A stretch of 64,000 nt of DNA from the NCBI RefSeq assembly GCF_023100945.1, contig NZ_CP064689.1:992001-1056000 (forward strand), written 5' to 3'. Below are positions 27,816 through 38,021 of the stretch, in pieces. The notes beneath the pieces are model-generated. The model saw only the letters and a list, made by a program, of their open reading frames with translations. It was not told where the DNA came from and searched no databases. Each line of letters starts with the position of its first letter. Within the stretch, counting starts at the first letter, position 1. Both the position numbers and the translations under genes were made by a program. Source of the stretch: Bradyrhizobium sp. 200 (GTDB lineage Bacteria > Pseudomonadota > Alphaproteobacteria > Rhizobiales > Xanthobacteraceae).

Positions 27816-28991
27816 ATGCCGCCAATGACGCCGCACTTTCTGACGCGTTCGCTGGATCGCAGCGCCGGCATCTTCATCCTGGTGGTAGCCGGGCTCGGCG
27901 TGCTGATCCCGCTGTCCAACCTGCTGCTGCCGGCGGGCTCGATGCTGCAGGTGCCGACCTACCTGGTCGCGCTGTTCGGCAAATACGCCTGCTATGCCAT
28001 CCTCGCGCTCTCGATCGATTTGATCTGGGGCTATTGCGGCATTCTCTCGCTCGGCCACGGCGCGTTCTTCGCGCTCGGCGGCTACGCCATGGGCATGTAC
28101 CTGATGCGCCAGATCGGCAGCCGCGGCGTCTACGGCAATCCGATCCTGCCCGACTTCATGGTGTTCCTGAATTATCCGAGCCTGCCATGGTACTGGTACG
28201 GCTTCGACATGTTCTGGTTCGCGGCCTTGATGGTGCTGGTGGTGCCGGGCCTGCTGGCGTTCTGCTTCGGTTGGCTGGCGTTCCGCTCCCGCGTCACCGG
28301 CGTCTATCTTTCGATCATCACGCAGGCGATGACCTACGCGTTGCTGCTGGCGTTCTTCCGCAACGATTTCGGTTTCGGTGGCAATAACGGCCTGACCGAC
28401 TTCAAGGATATCCTCGGTTTCAACGTGCAGGCCGACGGCACCCGCGCGGCACTGTTCGCCCTGAGTTGTCTCGCGCTGATCCTGGCCTTCCTGATCTGCC
28501 GCGCGGTTGTCACCTCGAAACTCGGCAAGGTCTTGATCGCGATCCGTGACGCCGAATCCCGCACGCGGTTCCTGGGCTATCGCGTGGAGTCCTATAAGCT
28601 ATTCGTGTTCACGCTGTCGGCCTGCATGGCCGGCGTCGCCGGCGCGCTCTATGTCCCGCAGGTCGGCATCATCAACCCATCCGAATTCGCGCCGGGCAAT
28701 TCCATCGAGGCGGTGATCTGGGTCGCCGTCGGCGGCCGCGGCACGCTGGTGGGCGCAGCCCTCGGCGCGGTCGTCGTCAACTACGCCAAAACCTACTTCA
28801 CGTCCGGTCCGCTGGCGCCGTACTGGCTGTTCATGCTGGGCGCGCTGTTCATCCTGGTGACGCTGCTGCTGCCGAAGGGCATCGTCGGAACCTTCAGTGC
28901 ATGGCGTGCTTCGCGGAAGGAAACACAAGCGGCCAATGCCGAAAGCGCCGATCTCGAAGACGGCGTCGGCGAACCGAAGCCGGCGGAGTGA
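27816..28991 (+). CDS. urtC: Urea ABC transporter permease UrtC
   Basis: LivM-type inner-membrane permease, 391 residues from the chosen ATG, with about ten helices. Family motifs include CGILSLGHGAFFALGGYAMG and the ATPase-contact loop near RDAESRTRFLGYRVESYKLF. The longer open frame upstream translates the dispersed repeat and is excluded; GGGAG precedes 27816. It ends 4 bases before the urtD ATG. Confidence 0.94.
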   Translation: MPPMTPHFLTRSLDRSAGIFILVVAGLGVLIPLSNLLLPAGSMLQVPTYLVALFGKYACYAILALSIDLIWGYCGILSLGHGAFFALGGYAMGMYLMRQIGSRGVYGNPILPDFMVFLNYPSLPWYWYGFDMFWFAALMVLVVPGLLAFCFGWLAFRSRVTGVYLSIITQAMTYALLLAFFRNDFGFGGNNGLTDFKDILGFNVQADGTRAALFALSCLALILAFLICRAVVTSKLGKVLIAIRDAESRTRFLGYRVESYKLFVFTLSACMAGVAGALYVPQVGIINPSEFAPGNSIEAVIWVAVGGRGTLVGAALGAVVVNYAKTYFTSGPLAPYWLFMLGALFILVTLLLPKGIVGTFSAWRASRKETQAANAESADLEDGVGEPKPAE

Positions 28992-28995
28992 GCGC

Positions 28996-29757
28996 ATGAG
29001 TGTCATGGAGGGAAGGACCACTTCGGCGCTGCTCTATCTCGACGGCGTGCATGTCTCGTTCGATGGTTTCCACGCCATCAACAATCTGTCGCTGACGCTC
29101 GAGCCCGGCGAGATGCGCGCCATCATCGGCCCGAATGGGGCGGGCAAGACCACGATGATGGACATCATCACCGGCAAGACCAAGCCGGACGAGGGCACGG
29201 TGCTGTTTGACGGCATGACCGACCTGACGCGGCTTGATGAGACCCGCATCGCCGAACTCGGCATCGGCCGCAAATTCCAGAAGCCGACGGTGTTCGAGAG
29301 CCAGACCATCGAGGACAATCTGCTGCTGGCGCTCAATGTCGATCACAGCGTCAAGGGCACGCTGTTCTGGCGCGGCAACAGGGACGAATCCGAACGGATC
29401 GACCGTGTGCTGGAAACCATCCGCCTGACTGATGCCCGCAATAGATTGGCGGGGAGCCTGTCGCACGGCCAGAAGCAGTGGCTGGAGATCGGCATGCTGC
29501 TGGCGCAGGATCCAAAACTCCTGCTGGTCGATGAACCCGTCGCCGGCATGACCGACGTCGAGACGCATCAGACTGCGGAACTGCTCAAGGAGATCAACAA
29601 GGAAAAGACGGTCATGGTCGTCGAGCACGACATGACCTTCGTCCGCGAACTCGGCGTCAAGGTCACCTGCCTGCATGAAGGCACGGTGCTGGCGGAAGGG
29701 ACCATCGATCAGGTCTCCTCGAACGAGCGGGTGATCGAAGTGTATCTGGGGCGCTGA
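28996..29757 (+). CDS. urtD: Urea ABC transporter ATP-binding protein UrtD
   Basis: LivG-type ATPase, 253 residues. Walker A GPNGAGKTTMMD, a Q-loop in GRKFQKPTVFESQTI, signature LSHGQKQW and Walker B LLLVDEP are all present. The ATG at 28996 follows the urtC stop by 4 bases, whereas the longer frame overlaps urtC. Co-operates with UrtE on the UrtBC permease. Confidence 0.94.
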   Translation: MSVMEGRTTSALLYLDGVHVSFDGFHAINNLSLTLEPGEMRAIIGPNGAGKTTMMDIITGKTKPDEGTVLFDGMTDLTRLDETRIAELGIGRKFQKPTVFESQTIEDNLLLALNVDHSVKGTLFWRGNRDESERIDRVLETIRLTDARNRLAGSLSHGQKQWLEIGMLLAQDPKLLLVDEPVAGMTDVETHQTAELLKEINKEKTVMVVEHDMTFVRELGVKVTCLHEGTVLAEGTIDQVSSNERVIEVYLGR

Positions 29758-29760
29758 GCC

Positions 29761-30456
29761 ATGCTGAAGGTCGACAATATCAGCCTCTACTATGGCGCGG
29801 CGCAGGCGCTGCGCGGCGTCTCGCTGTCCGCCGAACCGGGCAAGGTCACTTGCGTGCTGGGGCGCAACGGCGTCGGTAAGACTTCGCTGCTGCGCGCGAT
29901 GGTCGGCCAGTACCCGATCGCGGGCGGGTCGATCACGCTCGATGGCAACGACATCACGGGCCTCAAGCCCTACGAGCGCGCGCGGCGCGGCATCGGCTTC
30001 GTGCCGCAGGGCCGCGAGATCTTTCCGCTGCTGACGGTGGAGGAGAATCTCAAAACCGGCTTCGGCCCGCTCAAGCGTGATGACCGTCATATCCCCGACG
30101 ACGTATTCTCGCTGTTTCCGGTGCTGAACACGATGCTGGGCCGGCGCGGCGGCGACCTCTCCGGCGGGCAACAACAGCAATTGGCGATCGGTCGCGCCTT
30201 GGTGATGCGGCCGAAACTGTTGCTGCTCGACGAGCCGACCGAAGGCATCCAGCCCTCGATCATCAAGGACATCGGCCGCGCCATCTCCTACCTGCGCAGC
30301 CTCGGCAACATCGCGATCGTGCTGGTCGAACAATATCTCGACTTTGCCTGCGAGCTCGGCGACAATTTTGCGGTCATGGACCGCGGCGCGGTGAAATTTG
30401 CTTGCGACCGCGCCAGTCTCGATCCCGCCGAAATCAGCCGCCAGATGGCGCTGTAA
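29761..30456 (+). CDS. urtE: Urea ABC transporter ATP-binding protein UrtE
   Basis: LivF-type ATPase, 231 residues, with Walker A GRNGVGKTSLLR, signature LSGGQQQQ and Walker B LLLLDEPTEGIQPSI; TEGIQPSII is characteristic of UrtE. It begins three bases after urtD and precedes ureD by 32 bases, linking uptake to hydrolysis in one transcription unit. Confidence 0.95.
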   Translation: MLKVDNISLYYGAAQALRGVSLSAEPGKVTCVLGRNGVGKTSLLRAMVGQYPIAGGSITLDGNDITGLKPYERARRGIGFVPQGREIFPLLTVEENLKTGFGPLKRDDRHIPDDVFSLFPVLNTMLGRRGGDLSGGQQQQLAIGRALVMRPKLLLLDEPTEGIQPSIIKDIGRAISYLRSLGNIAIVLVEQYLDFACELGDNFAVMDRGAVKFACDRASLDPAEISRQMAL

Positions 30457-30488
30457 GGCCGTATCGAGCGCCAGCGTTTGGGGGACGG

Positions 30489-31325
30489 ATGCGGACCGAT
30501 AGCACGCGCGCGAGTTCAGCGACGTTCGCGGCCAATCGTGCCCAGGGCGCGGTCAGGTTCGGCGTGCATCTGCAGGACGGCGTCACCCGCCGCGGGAGCT
30601 TGCATGAATCCGGGTCGCTGCGCGTGCGTTTTCCTTCCCCTGAATCGGAAGGGCTGTCGGGCGTGTTCGTCAACACGGCCGGCGGCATCGCCGGCGGCGA
30701 CCGCTTCGATGTCGATATCGTGGCGGGCGAGGGGACGCGGCTGACGCTCACGACGGCGGCTGCCGAGAAGGTCTATCGCGCGCCGGGTGCGGCTGCCCAG
30801 CTCAGCATCGCCTTGAGGGCGGAGGCGGGCGCGCATCTCGCCTGGCTGCCGCAGGAAACCATCCTGTTCGACCGCGCGCGGATTGTCAGGCGCATCGATA
30901 TCGACCTGGCCGAAGACGCCTCGCTTCTGCTCTGCGAAATCGTGGTGTTCGGCCGCGCGGCGATGGGTGAAAAGATGCTGCACGGCGAGTTCATCGACCG
31001 CTGGCGCCTGCGCCGCGGCGGTCGCCTGGTATTTGCGGAGACCGTCCGGCTTGATGGCGACATCGGCGAGAAACTGGCGCGGCCGGCCATTGCAAAGGGC
31101 GGCGTCGCCATCGGCACTGCGCTGATCGTGCCCGGCGACGAGGCACTGGTGGAGAGGATTCGCGAAGCGTCCGAGACGTTCGGCGGCGAGGTCGGCATCT
31201 CCTGCTGGAATGGATTTGCAATGGCGCGGTTCTGTGCCCAAGATGCGACGCGGCTCCGCGCCGATATGATGGCAGTGCTCGGCCGCGCCAGCGGCGTGGC
31301 GTTGCCAAGGCTTTGGCTTAATTAG
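30489..31325 (+). CDS. ureD: Urease accessory protein UreD
   Basis: Scaffold chaperone that binds apo-urease and, with UreF and UreG, delivers nickel. 278 residues. Family motifs include FVNTAGGIAGGDRFDVDIVA and LTTAAAEKVYRAPGAAAQL. The ATG at 30489 is preceded by GGGGACGG; the longer frame overlaps urtE and is discarded. First gene of the ure cluster. Confidence 0.93.
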   Translation: MRTDSTRASSATFAANRAQGAVRFGVHLQDGVTRRGSLHESGSLRVRFPSPESEGLSGVFVNTAGGIAGGDRFDVDIVAGEGTRLTLTTAAAEKVYRAPGAAAQLSIALRAEAGAHLAWLPQETILFDRARIVRRIDIDLAEDASLLLCEIVVFGRAAMGEKMLHGEFIDRWRLRRGGRLVFAETVRLDGDIGEKLARPAIAKGGVAIGTALIVPGDEALVERIREASETFGGEVGISCWNGFAMARFCAQDATRLRADMMAVLGRASGVALPRLWLN

Positions 31326-31349
31326 GTCTATCAATCACCGAGTGCTCGC

Positions 31350-31652
31350 ATGAATCTCTCCCCCCGCGAAAAGGACAAGCTCTTGATCTCGATGGCGGCC
31401 ATGGTGGCGCGCCGGAGGCTAGAGCGCGGCGTCAAGCTCAACCATCCGGAGGCGGTGGCCATCATCTCCGATTTCATCGTCGAGGGCGCGCGCGACGGCC
31501 GCACCGTCGCCGAATTGATGCAATCAGGCGCGCAGGTCATCACCCGCGCGCAATGCATGGATGGCATCCCGGAGATGATCCACGACATCCAGGTCGAGGC
31601 GACATTTCCCGACGGCACAAAGCTTGTCACCGTCCATGAGCCGATACGCTGA
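31350..31652 (+). CDS. ureA: Urease gamma subunit
   Basis: Small structural subunit of urease, 100 residues, the full family length. Starts [20 protein letters not shown] and contains [20 protein letters not shown] and the conserved [20 protein letters not shown] end. It is separated from ureB by a dispersed repeat rather than fused to it. Confidence 0.96.
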   Translation: MNLSPREKDKLLISMAAMVARRRLERGVKLNHPEAVAIISDFIVEGARDGRTVAELMQSGAQVITRAQCMDGIPEMIHDIQVEATFPDGTKLVTVHEPIR

Positions 31653-31748
31653 ACGTCATTCCGGGGCGGCCGCGAAGCGGCCGAACCCGGAATCCAGAGG
31701 TTATTATCTCGAACTTCCGGGTTCGATGCTGCGCATCACCCCGGAATG
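31653..31748. repeat. Dispersed inverted repeat between ureA and ureB
   Basis: The arms CGTCATTCCGGGGC (31656) and CCCCGGAATGAC (31739) are complementary, with an inner GGCCGCGAAGCGGCC palindrome. A common Bradyrhizobium-type REP element within the ure operon. Confidence 0.75.
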
Positions 31749-31762
31749 ACTGAGGAGGAAAG

Positions 31763-32068
31763 ATGATCCCCGGCGAACTCTTCATCAAGGACGGCGAGGT
31801 CGAACTCAACGCCGGCCGCAAGACGGTGACGCTCACTGTCGCCAATACCGGCGACCGCCCGATCCAGGTCGGCTCGCACTACCATTTCTTCGAAACCAAT
31901 CCCGCGCTGAAATTCGACCGTAAAAAAGCTCGCGGCATGCGCCTCGACATCGCCGCCGGCACCGCGGTGCGCTTCGAGCCCGGCCAGACCCGCGATGTGC
32001 AACTCGTCGCACTCGCCGGCAAACGTACCATCTACGGCTTTCGCGGTGACGTGCAGGGGAAACTCTGA
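31763..32068 (+). CDS. ureB: Urease beta subunit
   Basis: Structural urease subunit of 101 residues. The family opening [20 protein letters not shown] and the [20 protein letters not shown] block are intact. Preceded by GAGGAAAG about seven bases upstream. The next gene is not ureC, as is usual, but a patatin-like gene starting 17 bases later. Confidence 0.96.
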   Translation: MIPGELFIKDGEVELNAGRKTVTLTVANTGDRPIQVGSHYHFFETNPALKFDRKKARGMRLDIAAGTAVRFEPGQTRDVQLVALAGKRTIYGFRGDVQGKL

Positions 32069-32085
32069 GCAAGGTTGCAATAGCG

Positions 32086-33207
32086 GTGGCAGCAAAAGGT
32101 CAAATCGAAATCGGGGTCGTACTCCAGGGCGGCGGCGCGCTTGGGGCCTACGAGTACGGTGCGATGGACGCGCTGCTCGAGCTGATGGACGAAATTGAAG
32201 CCAATGGCAGGACAGTGCGGCTGGTGGCGGTCACCGGCGTCTCGATCGGAGCGATCAACGCGGCGTGCGTTGTAGGTGCCAAAAATCGAGCCGATGCGCG
32301 CAGGCGCCTGAAGTCCCTTTGGGGCGCCCTCTCGCTGGAGGCCTCGCACTACTGGTGGACCATTGCAAAGACCGACTTCGCGCTGTTCGGCGTCGACGGG
32401 TTCTATGAGCCGCGCCGCGATGTCTGGAATTTTCTCGGCTGGACGAACTTTTACGATACGCGTCCGATGCTTGAGACCCTGAAAGGGCACGTGGACTTTG
32501 AGTTGTTGAACGCGAGCGAGACGGCTTTCGTGATCACCGCGGTCAATCGATCGTCGGGCGAATTGGTCCGCTTTCGGAATCATCCTTATAAAGCGGAAGC
32601 GAAGATCGAGATTGAGCCATCTCATGTGTTGGCGAGCGGCAGCCTGCCGCCGGCGTTTCCGGCTACGACGATCGGCATCGGTGATTTCTGGGACGGCGGC
32701 ATCATCGACAACACGCCACTTGGCGATGCGATCGATGCGTTTTCCGGATCGGGCGATGTTGACCGTATTCTCATCGTGATGAATCTCTTCCGGAAGGAAC
32801 GTGCGCCGCCGAAGAATATGATCGAGGTAAACGATCGCCTGGCCGAGCTGCGTTATGGAAACCGGCTCCGCCAGGACCGGCAGAATGCGCATGCCGTCAA
32901 CGAATTGTTGCAGACGATCGAGGAACTGGCGGCGCTCGTTTCCGCAGGTTCAATGGATCAACAACTTGAGGCGCGTGTATTTGGCGCCAGCCGCTTCAAG
33001 GTGCTTGACGCTATCACCGACATCGATCTGGCCGATCCCGTTCTGATGAAGGAAGCCGGTTTGTCGCCGGGGTCGGCAGAGTCGGGAAGTTTTCGCGATT
33101 TTTCCAAGACAGGTATCGAGCGGCGTCGTGAGGCCGGATACCGAATTGCCCAATTGAAGCTGCAAGAATTGTTCGAAACACACGGCCTGCTGCCGGCGCG
33201 CCACTGA
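32086..33207 (+). CDS. Patatin-like phospholipase inside the urease operon
   Basis: Predicted serine lipase/acyl hydrolase, 373 residues. The patatin oxyanion motif [16 protein letters not shown], the nucleophile elbow GVSIG and the catalytic Asp in WDGGIID are all present, so the Ser-Asp dyad is complete. The C-terminal third (from about residue 260) looks like the DUF3734-type extension. No signal peptide. The start is a GTG at 32086 with only a weak upstream site. It lies between ureB and ureC with 17- and 14-base gaps, so it is co-transcribed with urease; its role there is unknown. Confidence 0.85.
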   Translation: MAAKGQIEIGVVLQGGGALGAYEYGAMDALLELMDEIEANGRTVRLVAVTGVSIGAINAACVVGAKNRADARRRLKSLWGALSLEASHYWWTIAKTDFALFGVDGFYEPRRDVWNFLGWTNFYDTRPMLETLKGHVDFELLNASETAFVITAVNRSSGELVRFRNHPYKAEAKIEIEPSHVLASGSLPPAFPATTIGIGDFWDGGIIDNTPLGDAIDAFSGSGDVDRILIVMNLFRKERAPPKNMIEVNDRLAELRYGNRLRQDRQNAHAVNELLQTIEELAALVSAGSMDQQLEARVFGASRFKVLDAITDIDLADPVLMKEAGLSPGSAESGSFRDFSKTGIERRREAGYRIAQLKLQELFETHGLLPARH

Positions 33208-33221
33208 TCAGGAAATTCCTC

Positions 33222-34937
<1,716 letters not shown>

Positions 34938-34983
34938 GGTCCCGCCCGGAACAGCATCCAGAACAAAAGTCCGGGAGGATCCA

Positions 34984-35283
34984 GTGATTTACGTCGTTGC
35001 CACGCTGACCGTGAAGCCTGAAACGCGCGCCGAATTCATTGCGGCGGCTACCGCCTGCATCAAGGAAACAAGGAAAGAGCCGGGCAATATCGCCTACGAC
35101 CTGCACGAGAGCGTCACCGATCCCTCGAAAATGGTGTTCGTCGAGCAGTGGGAAAACATGGAAGCGCTGGGGCCGCATCGGACCGCCGACCACATGAAGG
35201 CCTTCGGCCGCGTCGCCGTGAAATGCATGACGGCGCCGCCGAAGATCGAGTACATCACGCCCGAAAAAGTCGAAACCCGCTAA
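34984..35283 (+). CDS. Antibiotic biosynthesis monooxygenase (ABM) fold protein, copy 1
   Basis: Small dimeric ferredoxin-like fold protein of 99 residues, similar to YgiN-type quinol monooxygenases. Opening MIYVVATLTVKPETRAEFIA and VFVEQWENMEALGPHRTADH are typical. The start is a GTG with GGGAGG six to seven bases before it. It sits between ureC and ureE with its paralogue, so it is probably expressed with urease, but a link to urea metabolism is not evident. Confidence 0.82.
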   Translation: MIYVVATLTVKPETRAEFIAAATACIKETRKEPGNIAYDLHESVTDPSKMVFVEQWENMEALGPHRTADHMKAFGRVAVKCMTAPPKIEYITPEKVETR

Positions 35284-35311
35284 CAAGAAAAGCCAACGGG
35301 AGAGAAAATTC

Positions 35312-35611
35312 ATGATCTACGTCATCGCCACCACGCCGATGAAGCCGGAAAACAAGGACGGCTTCATCAAGGGGCACCAGGCTTGCACCGCCGAAACGCT
35401 GAAGGAGAAAGGCTGCATCTCCTATGAAGGCCATGTCAGCGTGAACAATCCCAATCTGTATGTGGTGGTGGAGCGCTGGGAGACCCGCGACGACCTCAAT
35501 GCGCATGGCCGTGCGCCCCATATGAAGGTGTGGCGCGAGTATTCCTCGCAGATGAAGACGGCGCCGACGGTGATCGAAATCATCAGCGACGGCAAGGTGG
35601 AGAAGTTCTAG
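35312..35611 (+). CDS. ABM fold protein, copy 2
   Basis: Paralogue of the preceding gene, also 99 residues (MIYVIATTPMKPENKDGFIK; VVVERWETRDDLNAHGRAPH). GGGAGAG lies ahead of the ATG. The pair has diverged to around 40 percent identity by eye, so the duplication is not recent; the two may form a heterodimer (inference). Confidence 0.82.
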   Translation: MIYVIATTPMKPENKDGFIKGHQACTAETLKEKGCISYEGHVSVNNPNLYVVVERWETRDDLNAHGRAPHMKVWREYSSQMKTAPTVIEIISDGKVEKF

Positions 35612-35613
35612 CA

Positions 35614-35669
35614 ACGCGTTTTCAAGCGAAGTGAGAACCGGTTCGCGTGAAGAAAACGCGTCAAAATAA
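35614..35669. repeat. Dispersed palindrome before ureE
   Basis: The arms ACGCGTTTTCAAGCGAA and TTCGCGTGAAGAAAACGCGT are complementary around ACCGGT. It is a short REP-like element of a type common in Bradyrhizobium and Rhodopseudomonas. Confidence 0.7.
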
Positions 35670-35678
35670 AAGGCTAGC

Positions 35679-36233
35679 ATGATCCGCGCGACGCAAGTCA
35701 AAGGCCAGCACCACTGGACGCAATCCGCGGCCGATACCGTCGTGCTCGATTTCGACGACCGGCACCGGCGGCGGATGGCGATGACGGGCACGCGCGGGCT
35801 GGAATTCCTGCTCGATCTGGAGAACGCCGTCGCGCTGCGCGGCGGCGACGCGCTGGTGCTGGAAGACGGCAGGCTGATAGAAGTGGTCGCAGCCGCCGAG
35901 CCGCTGGTCGAGATCCGCGGCGCCGATCCGCTGCATCTGGTCAGGGTCGCCTGGCATCTCGGCAACCGCCATCTGCCGACCCAGATCATGCCGAAAGGCC
36001 TGCGCATCCGCAGGGATCACGTCATCGAGGCGATGGTGAAGGGATTGGGTGCGCGCGTCATCGAGATCGAGGCGCCGTTCGATCCCGAAGGCGGGGCGTA
36101 TGCGGCAAGCCATGCGCCGGACACGGCGCACGGCCATGGCCACGCACACGATCATGGGCACCATCACCACGACGAACATTGTGACCACGATCATCACCAC
36201 CACGAGCACTCCCATGCTCATGACCACAAGTGA
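35679..36233 (+). CDS. ureE: Urease accessory nickel-binding protein UreE
   Basis: Nickel metallochaperone, 184 residues. N-terminal UreE domain ([20 protein letters not shown]), C-terminal metal-binding domain with the conserved His in [12 protein letters not shown], and a tail of about 35 residues very rich in His ([20 protein letters not shown] and beyond), which can store several nickel ions. It overlaps ureF. Confidence 0.95.
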   Translation: MIRATQVKGQHHWTQSAADTVVLDFDDRHRRRMAMTGTRGLEFLLDLENAVALRGGDALVLEDGRLIEVVAAAEPLVEIRGADPLHLVRVAWHLGNRHLPTQIMPKGLRIRRDHVIEAMVKGLGARVIEIEAPFDPEGGAYAASHAPDTAHGHGHAHDHGHHHHDEHCDHDHHHHEHSHAHDHK

Positions 36234-36951
36234 GCCCGCGCCGGCCGACGCTGGCAGCGGAATGAATGCGGATGAGGCGGCGGCGCTGTACCGGCTGATG
36301 ACCTGGCTGTCGCCATCGTTTCCGGTCGGTGCGTTCTCATATTCCAGCGGCATCGAATGGGCGGTGGAGGCGGGCGACATCACGGACGCCGCATCGCTGC
36401 GTGGCTGGCTGGCCGCGATGCTCGGCGAGGGCTCGGGCTTCTGCGACGCCGTGTTCCTGGCGCAGGCGCATCGCGCCGCATCCGCGCAGGACGAGGCCAC
36501 CTTGCGCGGGATTGCCGAACTCGCGGCCGCGTTCGCGCCCTCGCGCGAGCGCCAGCTCGAGACCTCGACGCAGGGCCGAGCCTTTATCGACATTGCCCGG
36601 GCCGCATGGACCTGCAACGGGCTCGACGAAATGGTGGCTGGTTGCGGCGGCGCAATTGTCTATCCCGTCGCGGTCGGTGTCGTCAGCGCAGCGCACGCCG
36701 TTCCTCTGGCGCCGGCGATGCATGCCTTCCTGCATGCCGTGGTGTCGAACTGGATTTCCGCCGGCGCCCGCCTGGTGCCGCTCGGGCAGACCGACAGCCA
36801 GCGCATTCTGGCATGCCTCGAAGCCGATGTCGTGGCAACGGCGAAGCGCGCGCTCACAGCTTCACTCGACGATCTCGGCGGCGCCACCTTCCGCGCCGAT
36901 CTCGCCAGCCTGCGCCACGAGACGCAATACACGAGGCTGTTCCGCTCATGA
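36220..36951 (+). CDS. ureF: Urease accessory protein UreF
   Basis: GTPase-activating partner for UreG in nickel delivery. About 243 residues, starting inside the last codons of ureE. The characteristic [20 protein letters not shown] begins about 30 residues in. Possible starts are ATG 36214, 36220 and 36262; the overlap with ureE suggests coupling at 36220. The longer frame back to 36049 only mirrors the His-rich ureE tail. Confidence 0.9.
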   Translation: MTTSEPAPADAGSGMNADEAAALYRLMTWLSPSFPVGAFSYSSGIEWAVEAGDITDAASLRGWLAAMLGEGSGFCDAVFLAQAHRAASAQDEATLRGIAELAAAFAPSRERQLETSTQGRAFIDIARAAWTCNGLDEMVAGCGGAIVYPVAVGVVSAAHAVPLAPAMHAFLHAVVSNWISAGARLVPLGQTDSQRILACLEADVVATAKRALTASLDDLGGATFRADLASLRHETQYTRLFRS

Positions 36952-36960
36952 TGCAGCAGG

Positions 36961-37087
36961 TCGTAGCCCGGATGAAGCCAACGGGTCGCGCGAAATGCGC
37001 GCCCGATGACAGGCTCCGCGTAATCCGGGGCCATCTTTCGTTCGGATCAACCGCTCCCGGATTGCGCTGCGCTCCATCCGGGCTACG
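36961..37087. repeat. Dispersed repeat between ureF and ureG
   Basis: Outer arms GTAGCCCGGATG (36963) and CATCCGGGCTACG (37076) enclose ACGGGTCGCGCGAAATGCGC and related palindromes. Same family as the elements at 6960 and 39802. Confidence 0.8.
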
Positions 37088-37119
37088 ATCGCGGAAGCGC
37101 AATGGAAAGAGTGCATCAC

Positions 37120-37758
37120 ATGTCTAAATCTCACGGCCCGCTTCGGATCGGCGTCGGCGGTCCCGTCGGCTCCGGCAAGACCGCGCTGATGGACCTGCTG
37201 TGCAAGTCGATGCGCCAGCGCTACGACATCGCCGCGATCACCAACGACATCTACACCAAATGGGATGCCGAGTTTCTGGTGCGCTCGGGCTCGCTGACGC
37301 CGGACCGCATCGCCGGCGTCGAGACCGGCGGCTGTCCGCACACCGCGATCCGCGAGGACGCCTCGATGAATCTCGCCGCGGTCGCCGACATGCGCGCGAA
37401 ATTTCCCGATCTCGATCTGGTGCTGATCGAATCCGGCGGCGACAATCTCGCTGCGACGTTTTCGCCCGAACTCGCCGATCTCACGATCTACGTGATCGAC
37501 GTCGCCGCCGGCGACAAGATTCCCTCCAAGGGCGGGCCGGGCATCACCCGCTCGGATCTGCTGGTAATCAACAAGATCGACCTCGCGCCGCATGTCGGTG
37601 CCTCGCTGGAGAAGATGGAGCTTGATGCGAAAAGGATGCGAGGCGAGCGGCCATTCGTGATGACCAACCTGAAGAAGAGCGAGGGGCTCGATCGCATCAT
37701 CGGTTTCATCGAGACCAAGGGCGGCCTGCGTCCGGCCGCAAAGGCCAAGGCCGGATAG
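37120..37758 (+). CDS. ureG: Urease accessory GTPase UreG
   Basis: SIMIBI-class GTPase that hands nickel to urease, 212 residues. P-loop [15 protein letters not shown], the Cys-Pro-His nickel site in [13 protein letters not shown], and base-recognition [10 protein letters not shown] are present. The ATG at 37120 yields the usual [15 protein letters not shown] start; an in-frame ATG 18 bases earlier lies against the repeat. Last gene of the ure cluster. Confidence 0.95.
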   Translation: MSKSHGPLRIGVGGPVGSGKTALMDLLCKSMRQRYDIAAITNDIYTKWDAEFLVRSGSLTPDRIAGVETGGCPHTAIREDASMNLAAVADMRAKFPDLDLVLIESGGDNLAATFSPELADLTIYVIDVAAGDKIPSKGGPGITRSDLLVINKIDLAPHVGASLEKMELDAKRMRGERPFVMTNLKKSEGLDRIIGFIETKGGLRPAAKAKAG

Positions 37759-38021
37759 GCCAGGAAGAGCGACCGGACACGCGGCCAGGCCAGCGGCCGG
37801 GATGGGCGGTGCGTTAACATTAATAGCCGGTCCGTCGCCGCAAGCCCGTGGATTTGTCCATCTCCGCTGGAACCAAATCGGCGCTGTCAGATTATCAGCT
37901 TCTGGGCCCGCCAAATCAGCGTTAACGGTGGCCGTGTTGTTTACCTCGCTGCCACCTGTCAGTTGCGTGCTGATGAACGCTCCGTCATATTCGCCGCGGT
38001 TGGCCTTCGCGCTATTGCCAT

